This document shows positions 35,501 to 36,776 of a stretch of 36,776 nucleotides of DNA, piece after piece; the first letter of the stretch is position 1; each line of letters opens with the position of its first letter. A model generated the notes under the pieces. The model was not told where the DNA came from and ran no database searches. It saw only the letters and a list, made by a program, of their open reading frames with translations. The position numbers and the translations under genes were made by a program. Origin of the DNA: Verrucomicrobiaceae bacterium (GTDB lineage Bacteria; Verrucomicrobiota; Verrucomicrobiia; Verrucomicrobiales; Verrucomicrobiaceae); the NCBI GenBank assembly GCA_027489965.1, contig JAIXZA010000139.1:1-36776 (forward strand), given 5' to 3'.

Positions 35501-36776
35501 GCTGCGCTGGTGCCATCACCCCTGCCTATGGAGCTGTTCGAGCCGATATTGGCCAGCAAGTTGGCCTGCAAATTTACCACGCCTGCGCCAGTGTTCGAGA
35601 TTGTAGTAGCACCCGTGTAACTGTTAAGCCCTGCCAGTGCTTGATTAACGACTAAGACACCCGTTGGCGCACCAGTAATAGTAACATTGGTGGCCGCACC
35701 ACTGGCGCTGTTAGGATTCGTAATGGTGCCGTAGAATGAGCTGTTGGTGGCGGCGGTGATGCCGTTGCCAACGATAATAGTCGCAGGAGTTGTCAACGCA
35801 GTATTGGTAATCGTGCCCGAACCGTTAAGAGACCCCACCGATGTGCCTGTCGTCAATCCATTGAGGTCCAAGGTGCCACTCTGGCGAATCATCAACGGAC
35901 GGCTGGAGCCACTGAGAGTTCCTGCACCAGAGAGTTGTACAACGCCTTCGTTGATGGTCGTGGTGCCAAGTTGCAAATTGGCCGCACTCAGGATCAAGGT
36001 GCCAGCACCGTTTTTGGTCAGGCCACCTGTGGTTGTGCTAGTGATGGGGACGGCGAGAGTAAAGGTGTTCCCACTGCCATTCACATTGATCGCTAAGTCA
36101 CCGGCACTGTTGGTCGTTACCGCGCCACCAGTTCCCTGAGCAAGGCCACCAGAGCCGCCGGCAAGGAGGATGCCACCGCCTGTCGCACCACCCACCGTCA
36201 GCGTGCCGGTCAGGCTCAGGGTCGAAGCGCCCGAAATCTTCAGTGAAGTGACCGCAAGGGCTCCGCTACTTGCATTGGCATTGATCGCCACATTGGTCCC
36301 TGGGGTGAGTGTATTGACCGCTGTGAAAGTGGCGTCCGTGCCATAAACGGGAGCGCGCAGTACTGCATTAGCCCCGCCAGGTGAGAAGGCGAAGTCAGCA
36401 CCATTGTAGTAGGCGTGAGCGTTGAGCAATCCCGCCGTCGTGCCCTTGGTGATGGTGACACTGTTGGTGCCGGGGCTGACCGGAATGTCGAAATTTAAGC
36501 TCGAACCCAGCGCCGGAGCCGTAATGGAACCAAAGGTAAGAGCATTGGTGCCAGCAGTCGGGGTAAGCTTCACCGTGCCTGCTCCTGCGGTGGTCGTTAG
36601 CACACCGAAGGTCTCGGAACTGCCAGTGCTGAATGCGCGGTAGTCAAGGGTGCCTCCCGCGACACCGTTGCCTAGAACCGCCGCTTCACTGTTAAAGATG
36701 ATGTTGCTGCCGTTGTTGATGACATTTGAGCTGGCCGCTGTCGGGTTGAGACGAACGGTGCCTCCTGCGATGGTCA
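14527..36776 (-). CDS. Giant PEP-CTERM autotransporter-associated beta-strand repeat protein, 5' end beyond window
   Basis: The frame is open from the right edge to TAA at 14529-14527: at least 7,415 residues. A GTG at 36603 is not a credible start, because 57 more in-frame repeat-like codons precede it (for example FNSEAAVLGNGVAGGTLDYR). More than 30 PATR-type cores can be picked out, including LTKNGAGTLILS, LTKTGAGTLLLSGTN, GITKEGLGTLLLG, GLTKSGDGTLILG and TLTKTGGGTLTLTGSNTYTG, usually followed by N-x-[YF]-[TS]-G and G-x-[LV] strands. Embedded are a PA14-like domain (about residues 3690-3810), GIPAG modules (about 3987-4047 and 6131-6278), six higher-order landmarks, and an internal cap-to-start junction near residue 6900. 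The C-terminus is a non-repeat cap and a PEP-CTERM tail; there is no autotransporter barrel. I noticed no cysteine. Composition is dominated by T, A, N, G and S. Expected fate: Sec export, then exosortase-dependent sorting to the envelope or matrix. Its substrate or partner is unknown. Confidence 0.95.
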   Translation of the reverse strand, partial: TIAGGTVRLNPTAASSNVINNGSNIIFNSEAAVLGNGVAGGTLDYRAFSTGSSETFGVLTTTAGAGTVKLTPTAGTNALTFGSITAPALGSSLNFDIPVSPGTNSVTITKGTTAGLLNAHAYYNGADFAFSPGGANAVLRAPVYGTDATFTAVNTLTPGTNVAINANASSGALAVTSLKISGASTLSLTGTLTVGGATGGGILLAGGSGGLAQGTGGAVTTNSAGDLAINVNGSGNTFTLAVPITSTTTGGLTKNGAGTLILSAANLQLGTTTINEGVVQLSGAGTLSGSSRPLMIRQSGTLDLNGLTTGTSVGSLNGSGTITNTALTTPATIIVGNGITAATNSSFYGTITNPNSASGAATNVTITGAPTGVLVVNQALAGLNSYTGATTISNTGAGVVNLQANLLANIGSNSSIGRGDGTSAATNAASLVFNGGTLVYTGSATNLSQATQTPSVTTDRLFTLAGNGIIQSSGTYGNNVVTAAGAANSATLIFNNAANPLAFSGTVGARTLTLGGTSTGDNEMGIQLIESGGYTLALTKADAGLWVLSNTSNAYSGATTITGGQLRANYNGLVTLPTTSNLRLGGGVFESSGSFTRSIGTLGSNFRWSDAAGSGTNLSGGFAAAESKLTVNIGGANATLNWGAGGIGNGTGALILNSTTALSEVEVTNPISLAGGSSISATRLITVNDNGTTNTDFATLSGQITGTADNNVTALGKNGGGTLYLTNQNNTFVGAGTGAAFSLQDGAVVVNSLASNGPLGNATAPTTTGRLLMTTTSSTTPVLIYNGAGETVTRRIELAGAQTAASTVRIESAGSGPLRLTDVTSTFTGAFTRTLNLRGLNTDFNEVSSVLANNGAIVLAVAKDDQGFWALTGNNSFSGGVSHNGGVLGIGSNTALGTGTFTPTNNNSVIQAVGGDRVLNNNWLQTNNTTVTTTGTNSLTFANLNATSGNSYTVANFITGAGKSLTFTGTVSQGEVANSRTLTLTGTGTTTFTGVVQDNTAVTGTLSMTINIAGNVQYGPGTWNLNGTAANTYTGTTTLTAGTTSLGMGGNLNPFGPSGLLRTNGNAFLQATTGMTGTSKIVNPISIGVTTTGSNFQLIGAQAIEFGGNTTQTDADSTLNVSNTGGATFSGSTFIFGGGSTTVRALTFTGNTDTTITNTITNSSTATTGSTTLVKNGSGTLTLNPTTGNNALNPTPGATNALTVNAGTLAATNKTAVANQYGSGALTLGGGTLSFSKADATVATQTFASTALTANTSSTLTQASAGGGTDLLTSTGTITRSAASTLAFNFSGTQSATNNINVGATTFANWATVNLGGTYNFAAKNGSNNIIAVTTTNRSALGFGGVVTENATDTTGYTGTYTNTAGTVAANNVRFDFAGTSTLAVNAGSILNLTGGVSTGGGILVTPTVAANAVSISGGVLTSSGGELIVHQHNTGSDFTISSRIENAFNNSATSTAVALTKTGAGTLLLSGTNNSFTGGTNINEGTIKLSGGSAIGDRSTVTLANKLNAVFDLNGSNEAIGSLAGGGYLGGGTPAPGSGFAVANSSAATVGGTVAIGGNTLTINQGGNTTYAGQITGNGALIVQGVLPGSNGNTLTLATATNSFSGSLTINNAQVSVGDGSGLATGNAVGNLTNVGAITISNGGGLQINNNTGNLANRINDASAITLLNTAPSATVTTVGLSTNTDVASVFAESLRNERVGAVTLAGGNNTLRSSATAALTNPILTLASLTRSNNSTLVVIGSNLDTALATQRGDVMVTNATNLISGLIGGGATINGSAAASVNNISILPYAIGSATAATGSLGNTFVTYSTFGGFGNGFRALSLTTEYEQLVAAGGVTLANNARYSGATNLKLTGTAHTVNSLLLDNTSATPGTNLSFAGSGAGDSLSVASGAFLFTGSATPQPVTVSGFNNGITTTSGEYVFHQNNLAAGGVTISSNLTSTGGITKSGPGILKLTGANSNLTGPIIVNQGTLGINSAAAINNLGVTLAGGSLGLTLDGDGTVRNEVLAGPSFVITMAAGVDSGITVDRLGNGTSTGPLLFQTASNKTIQSAGTITGLTNQTLTLTNSSGYGLDLTAAYALPAASTPTFNVLNATNSNVVQGLTLSGSLTGGVAGGTAFIKAGLGTLALTGGAGNTFGSGGSTIDIQNGVLSVPNVGSLGDADNVILLNPSAGLVATFRATGNMTLDDATTTILKFGALDSASARRIEVADGATLTLASAIDVSLAPGAPLQKNDLGTLAITVAQPSFTGTTTINGGVLQISNANALGSGQINVNSVAQGGAALWLTNNITIANPIVQTVTANGLVGGINGTGGIFSASGNNTINGAITNSGAFNQTYGVANGATLNFGATAFNGLANSPFFNTVGNGVINLAGFGANTAAFNKFGTGTMNVTGAVSNTATPIIAQGTFNISGAGQLTGATGNITVNNNALLNIDDTGTAVTRIAGARTVGLTNGNLTYTANGAAVSTQAFGALTSSWGGNTVTLNNGGASNATLTFASLAAIGGSSVLSLNSDQTFNGTTNQLIFTALAPQTAGIITRTVIKDGAGTNFATQSVAGAAVTAFSAYTFSNGTGTGGDLAFANVNGGTAYGINASNSAGVFSATTTYNVTGDTAALSNPGLNGRTLNALRIAGANTDVTFGTSGGNQLTLTSGNLLSTAAGQTIGNNALVLLNSAPVINFGAVEGGLLVDSGADLTVNAAIAGTVNMTKGLNGNLTFNTKQFFNTGTSYFTINGGTVTLAGGENTLWHGAQGSATLTASLAVGPGATLQLNGNSQMVGDLRSPNGTAFAGTGGTIVNGIAGTATLISVNAGSAWGGNISSGTGAIFYNKSGASTQTFYSDNTYTGGTLINGGALTLIDEGRLSGTSAITINYSALNISNAGTTDLADRVNNAAPITLRGGTILFTSRDATNSSETLGTLTLAGGQNRLVAGLAANGVVRSSELSFGNLTNTNFSTLETNYTGQMGSAARLTIANGSSLLVNGIIPWATNYTDLASYVAPTAGNDAGGIGLLNSVGYQGYDASVIPVGVGSATQNLRLTAATFTVPDQSAGTYAANAIAFIRTVNGQNLAFANNADTLNLTAGTLVLGGAFTSSVGSAVGNGFLTSGGTGAGVNPLYLFVNSGATAINSSIVNNGVGQTRLVYTPATTAVTTLFGANTYTGGTQLNGGDTHTGTLALNVNGANGGSTVAIPNGDLLIERTTVRLDASSQIHNSVVPTLMGGSTLNLNNFNQTLAGLTFNNNGSSNAASVTTGTGILTLTGGITATSSNVGSVSTITTTGVGSVDLGGATRTFNISPVTVNGNTTVANVTPTLNVNGLVANGGISKTGNGLLQMSGTTSTFAGGVNVTAGGLAIGGSTNVTTRNATTGIADAFVSGPVGTGNLTLGVAGTYLTSTGANTLNNGLTLAGNDITLRGTNSLTLNGAATLFGNTIVTVDTPQAILTLNGLIDDASMNYGITKEGLGTLLLGSSNTFTGGVTVNAGTLTLAGLNAGSTAPVFTGTTATIGNGGLLALQNSGTGSNGLISYANNIVTTGAVSNLLVGNNGGVNTGNAIEIADLTINGGQILNVSSQNGYNLRLLNITSAGSGVPQINVAAGASVTILGFTAGYKPLNVGQGTLIFPDIVTIGETTALTPNPINLAGTYPLSVSNAVLTGANMTSFGYSAGGLTGNFAALSGAPSAVLTTQAAGIGFTGSNFSVANLGDGSFGNRPNTISGTGASSLATFSGFLEVTTAGNYTFRSGTDDGMTLFINGNAVATDAFGHAFTDSAAVTVPLTAGYNSIVYKFANSAGGGGYRVLYSGPDTGNAFQTVGGSKTFATTALPTAGNSFNGAAIINNDYALSASTTATIDTAGSQFGAVIDPSKSFALGANSVLNVINGTFGSFGTGWFGSAAPTTIGNGAILATTNTASAGAGTLQLLGDITQSGTGTSGALIKTGQGTLVLGGNNTTSFTGDLAIQGGFVQLNSATALPGSTGVTTVSNTTLTAQAAATTATGSPVITGITSTLNMQKGMAITGTGIPAGSYIVSVDSVSQITISQAATAPGIITNLVGTASATLDLNGQTGVAGNVTINGTGAAALAATSNAALWNSSGNAASLTGALTLGSNASVGGFGNLTLGVINSSAVQTLTKVGSNTLFLNTANTTLLGPIAITNGIVQIGNTNAFGAATSLVADGTTLSAGSVLDLNGQTTSEFLQINGIGRANFTAARNTLGSLVNTASAAATVNSALVLGAASSMGSDWINSTSGGSAGGNITLNGVVSGAFALTKVGSNTLTLAASNQQSSLSITQGSVLVNGAAGTVGLGGVTIGTGVVSGITPANTLTLDYAAGSATSRIADAQTITLNGGTLVLSGHASGAVTETLTTGTLAFGNQHSLVTLDNIGANVQLLSTGAGTITRALNATAFIRGDAIGAAAPGSNSAGTNIIFGTAPGTTGSTDIFGATTATGIIPWIVIEAGAGATGGANATFANYTAANGLAPMAAGNFRTTLPTGVVANSATDENVRLAAAATLVNATPNSFQTTGVNSLTFNAASTGITLNANVNLSLDSGGILATASNTIGGSGMLNVAGNREAIIHTYGAGTTVTIDTPLGGAVAPTTGGLTKSGDGTLILGAANGNSYTGATTLNLGTVQLGASAPQNALFYQFSTGPAINATASAQVGNALVSNSGSTLDLNGKSQVTGDLLSRGTLPGSGGIITNTSGTLATYATTVGTARDFAGSINGNLNFVKTGTAQLTLRSDNAFTGNATLMGSVTALVDQGTFSGMGAGDTISIRNSLLRWDDSGIQELNNRIASTVAINLDGGAFEYTSRGAMTDSITLGNLSLTGGSSTLRVNPGNGGFGVATLNLGGTFSRSTGATLNFTSASATVGILGAGANVTASAAGLNTNTNGILGGWATVSSFDGTTAAANLEFARYDPITGIRQLNNVEQTATFALTSATQNLRIGANATINNGGQTINSLTIHGATTVSFTGTTLDTLTLASGGLLAGSDAQNRVIGAITNANTRGRITSSGSELFIHNGANTLTIHSDITGTTNPVFTSGGVNGGSVITLNNANSYVGTAYVNGVILALGTIGATTTTNAITGDLIITGGNVNGTGSGAIANSRVALNADNQINNASNVTVRGGSQLDLNGFNDTIASLTFNSQGGYADGGPLVQTGAGRLTLTGNIISTNLDDVRAVPTITGNLGLAAATTITVDQVTGTRVLGTRGDFNEQIGLTLNASVSGGAAITKLGNGALQLGGTSTSVTTVNVNAGSLVLGAGTNYANANIILAAGTILDTRASTNLQVGSVTSTFPTAVIKNFSPTAAGTLVTGSDNVASTSYAGILASDYTTGALNVTKIGTGDWNLSLDNSANILGTLQVSNGSVTLNGATARVGFVTTILAEGGTLTLDNSTNVLSNRLGGNTSIQSATADRAISMRGGLLNYTGGASNVAENINNLTLLEGASRWNLTASGTNSTVFNITNSTAGAANGVLASSTTNRGSLTLNAGSSILGGTPGAGRVNVIATTAANANLVSGIRPDMIGIDSSGTGFVTHDANGFRLLTSADTGAGFLYFNPATTPALPASYLGTTTPLTITATAGNVGNAAAGSNVDLTTAIGLHASTTVNSLNLSSSGGLTSIGGGVALATSPTTLFNAAGALNTLTLTSGAILAETGNTGITGGAVTAGGALLQYHTTGNLTTTAYTLGTGGIVKDGAGTLTLSKKSYNTAQLFVNEGTVTLNAGDNTLLVVPTATTATVADLVVNGGTLDLNGNSQAVARLTNTTASNFAAGAGTVTNSSSTAATLFINTPASNFSGMLTGNLNIDKVGANAQTLFSSSSYTGATTIRGGLLVLQDSGAITGNGAINANYGTLSLVNSGLSHIAARTGTSAINLNGGTLSITPRTEGETSATIGALTAASGASTFAFAAQAGNGGSVNVTGTTLAQSGTGTLNITSATGQIGRGIAASAGQSPQLTFSSAPTLTNSIIGGWATFNNTEFLTYLSAASTTGAIGVGALGDINSGFADYSATTLPAATQPTQNIRIVAAGIVPTVSNYTLNSLNVVGAFTVSTTLSSDQLFIGSGGLIKSGATANIGQNVDFGRLAAGASGAAAGTYNLFVTTNTSPGVTINSRLVNNGATALTRPVISGSGTTILANGTSTQQLPGVLTASSGVVTMVNTTGLFVGQSVTGPGIPANTTISSVDSATQVTLSNTAVTATGTNFLAFGGSGSVNTTGVTTLATNAVLQGVTAAQAATMYVGQPVFSTVAGIPAGTTISSISGTTVTLSNASTVALTSGQVVVGTPGNTYTGGTTVNNGATLTFTPAATGQVVVPAAATPANGLVINGGTVNFGGTNNFGLIAAANQVSINGGGTLTLPNYTNTFTTPSAVNQINYTNTLAALNFNNNGGTATPTVALGGPTTAFTTSRLILSDANAITAVNDNYASTPTISGTFTNGTQFSSLEFSNASPVINVSGLSPLGLSITAAITQNAGNTNAISKTGAGSLILTNANSNWTTGLALNGGTLILDAASTGTPPAITAGPLGTGTLTIAGGTTVQAGTAARIIGNAVTLNGDFTFGGTAAIHNLTFTGVTSLGTAPRAISVSSPQVTATLNGQLTSGAGSGLTKSGDGILVLSSTANDYTGATTVNGGMLQLGAAGVIPNASALVVNSGGTFNLNAFAETVASLSSGSATTGGLITNSGAAATLTVSNTTGSTTFGGVISNGTNALNLAKLGASTQVLTNQNTYTGSTTVTGGILEIGTGGSLRGTSALNLNTGGNFRISNATNNVVSFTNPSTFTPVNFQTTGATLSLANTLTGNNQRFGALTFSASSPGTLDFGTGTTNSLTFTSLTGSANGVSVANWTGSVYPLSATADSGDLTQDRLLFTTNPGFAANTVLQQFLFTNDAGNLIGKGLQVTAPLSTFAIVPTADATAYWSGNRGSNSWTDVLGLNTNWWTSAAGTTVATVPGPGTNIFMTADSPTNFFATTNLNQNFSINSLTFTGTGTANTAGSIIASGTGTNSLTLNGASGITVQSGSGANSVTTNVVLGANQSWTNNSGSLLIVSGSTVTGAARNLTVAGTGNTAISAAIQTTTGTLTKTGGGTLTLTGSNTYTGVSSINGGIVNVGSAESPGTSGPLGNSAASNPGSITFGGGTLQYSAANQNDYSGRFSTAVNQAVSIDTNSQNVTFATALTSSGGSLNKQGAGALTVTAANTYTAGTTVNGGTLLVNNTTGSGTGTGAVIVSNSGTILGGSGTIAGNLTVNAGALIAPGSSAATAGTLTIGGSTVVIAGNGVPETRLNFDYTNATGNVPGLTPATWSSYNGDFLTGTNGMSNDLLNFTATTSLSWNTGAKISFNQIGSAYSWNQGDVFNLLDWSNLSGGAIGGTFDSAVDFNLPTLTGGLAWDTSRFVTTGAIAVVPEPGRALLLLFGFMALFYRRRRQD
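14530..14604 (-). other. PEP-CTERM sorting signal
   Basis: The last 25 residues read VPEPGR, then ALLLLFGFMALFY, then RRRRQD and stop. This is the canonical three-part PEP-CTERM tail: Pro-Glu-Pro motif, one transmembrane segment, arginine cluster. Established knowledge links such tails to processing by an exosortase (EpsH family) in the inner membrane. No exosortase gene lies in the window. Confidence 0.95.
14605..14975 (-). other. C-terminal non-repeat cap before the PEP-CTERM tail
   Basis: About 120 residues, from R-L-N-F-D-Y-T through NDLLNFTATTSLSW, SWNQGDVFNLLDWSN, a G-G-T-F-D strand and GLAWDTSRF to TTGAIAV. It lacks the K-x-G-x-G-T core and resembles the L-x-W-D-x-S-x-F ending that often precedes PEP-CTERM tails. 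It probably caps the solenoid. Confidence 0.7.
15830..16300 (-). other. Internal cap-to-start junction inside the giant protein
   Basis: Residues about 6825-6982. The first half (16300-16075) reads VANWTGSVYPLSATADSG, DRLLFTTNPGF and FTNDAGNLIGKGLQV, which resembles a family C-terminal cap. Directly after it (16070-15830) comes AYWSGNRGSNSW, N-T-N-W-W, VPGPGTNIFMTADS and INSLTFTGTG, which resembles the mature N-terminus of a separate member. The roughly 515 residues from here to the stop would make a complete small family protein, apart from a signal peptide. Confidence 0.55.
17944..18385 (-). repeat. Tandem pair of GIPAG-type modules
   Basis: About residues 6131-6278. Two adjacent copies share the pattern V-G-Q-x-[VF] ... 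GIPA[NG]TTISS[VI] ... T-x-V-T-L-S. The first reads GPGIPANTTISSVDSATQVT, the second AGIPAGTTISSISGTTVT. They interrupt the PATR series and are related to the block at 24635-24815. Function unknown. Confidence 0.7.
18720..18890 (-). repeat. Higher-order module landmark, right gene (GGWAT/TQNIR)
   Basis: About residues 5962-6019: IIGGWATFNNTEFLTYLS, then GFADYSATTLPAATQ and P-T-Q-N-I-R-I. It follows a repeat block containing LFSSSSYTGATTI and a G-I-A-A-S linker. Same landmark order as the other copies. Confidence 0.65.
19960..20245 (-). repeat. Higher-order module landmark, right gene (divergent copy)
   Basis: About residues 5511-5606: SGIRPDMIGIDSSGTGFVTH, then D-A-N-G-F-R-L-L, a Y-L-G-T-T-T-P stretch, and SNVDLTTAIGLHASTTVNSL. 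It replaces the usual W-A-T and T-Q-N-L-R with related strands and is the least regular copy. Confidence 0.5.
21955..22113 (-). repeat. Higher-order module landmark, right gene (GGWAT/TQNLR)
   Basis: About residues 4888-4940: ILGGWATVSSFDG, AANLEFARYDPITGIRQ, and SATQNLRIGANATI. A strand with T-I-N-S-L-T-I-H follows. It is among the best-preserved copies. Confidence 0.68.
23265..23445 (-). repeat. Higher-order module landmark, right gene (IPWIV/ENVRL)
   Basis: About residues 4444-4504: GIIPWIVIEAGAGATGG, ATFANYTAANGLAPM, then SATDENVRLAAAATL. The PWIV core is shared with APWIV in the left gene (5610-5878), which ties the two proteins together. Confidence 0.68.
24635..24815 (-). repeat. Single GIPAG-type module
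   Basis: About residues 3987-4047: ITGITSTLNMQKGMAIT, GTGIPAGSYIVSVDSVSQ, ITISQAAT. It has the same shape as the pair at 17944-18385, including the G-x-G-I-P-A-[GN] turn and the S-x-x-x-[VI]-T-[IL]-S strand, and sits between two repeat blocks. Confidence 0.65.
25345..25715 (-). other. PA14-like domain embedded in the repeat protein
   Basis: About residues 3687-3811. The order SGFLEVTTAGNYTFRSGTDD, GMTLFINGNAVATDAFG, VTVPLTAGYNSIVYKFANS and GGYRVLYSGPD is that of a PA14 domain: strand with G-x-Y-T-F, the D-D-G motif, a F-I-N-G-x-x-V hairpin, L-x-A-G-x-x-x-I, and the Y-x-x-x-Y-S-G-P ending. PA14 domains often bind carbohydrate in surface adhesins and glycosidases. The ligand here is unknown. 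Confidence 0.88.
27655..27825 (-). repeat. Higher-order module landmark, right gene (IPWAT/TQNLR)
   Basis: About residues 2984-3041: NGIIPWATNYTDLASYVA, AGGIGLLNSVGYQGYDASV, then SATQNLRLTAATF. A long strand series with FVNSGATAINSSIVNN follows. Confidence 0.68.
31180..31420 (-). repeat. Higher-order module landmark, right gene (ILPYA copy)
   Basis: About residues 1786-1866: NISILPYAIGSATAATG, NTFVTYSTFGGFGNGFRAL, EYEQLVAAGGVTLANNARYS, then TNLKLTGTAHTVNSLLLDN. It is preceded by LTRSNNSTLVVIGS, which matches the R-S-N-G-G-T-L-V-L strand of the left gene. Confidence 0.6.

Noticed and set aside
1..36776. Possibility of a CRISPR array or recent DNA-level tandem duplications, given the repetitive look
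   Set aside because: The repetition is at protein level. Related segments such as those near 23,960 and 24,380 differ at many bases, and there are no short identical repeats with regular spacers.

Overview
The window is almost filled by two giant, leftward-transcribed genes for repetitive exported proteins, with a 919-bp spacer between them. Both proteins are built from autotransporter-associated beta-strand repeats (the PATR / TIGR02601-type motif, roughly K-x-G-x-G-T-L-x-L ... N-T-Y-T-G-x-T-T-I-x-x-G-x-L). The complete C-terminus present ends in a PEP-CTERM sorting tail and not in an outer-membrane beta-barrel. Giant Thr/Asn/Gly/Ala-rich repeat proteins with tails of this R-A-L-L-L-L ... 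R-R-R-R form are typical of Verrucomicrobiota, for example Prosthecobacter- or Verrucomicrobium-like bacteria. That assignment is inference from protein style; the window has no rRNA or housekeeping gene to test it.

Layout on the minus strand, in transcription order: (1) 36776-14527, a gene already open at the right edge, at least 7,415 codons, ending in VPEPGR + hydrophobic segment + RRRRQD. It contains a PA14-like domain, two blocks of GIPAG-type modules, six copies of a higher-order landmark, and an apparent internal cap-to-start junction near 16,070. (2) 14499-14452, an intrinsic terminator. (3) The spacer 14526-13608, which holds a perfect 11-bp inverted repeat (14043-14102) and an orphan PEP-CTERM-like tail (13823-13689) with no gene body attached. 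(4) 13607-1, a second gene with a signal peptide, open for 4,535 codons to the left edge, whose C-terminus lies outside the window.

The two proteins are evidently paralogous. Both would be exported by Sec and are expected to be long beta-solenoid surface or matrix proteins. The right-hand one would be sorted by an exosortase/PEP-CTERM system encoded elsewhere. The orphan tail suggests the locus once carried at least one more family member. I see no tRNA, rRNA, CRISPR array, transposase, integrase or metabolic gene. The many plus-strand open frames, some of several hundred codons, are antisense shadows of the repeat genes.
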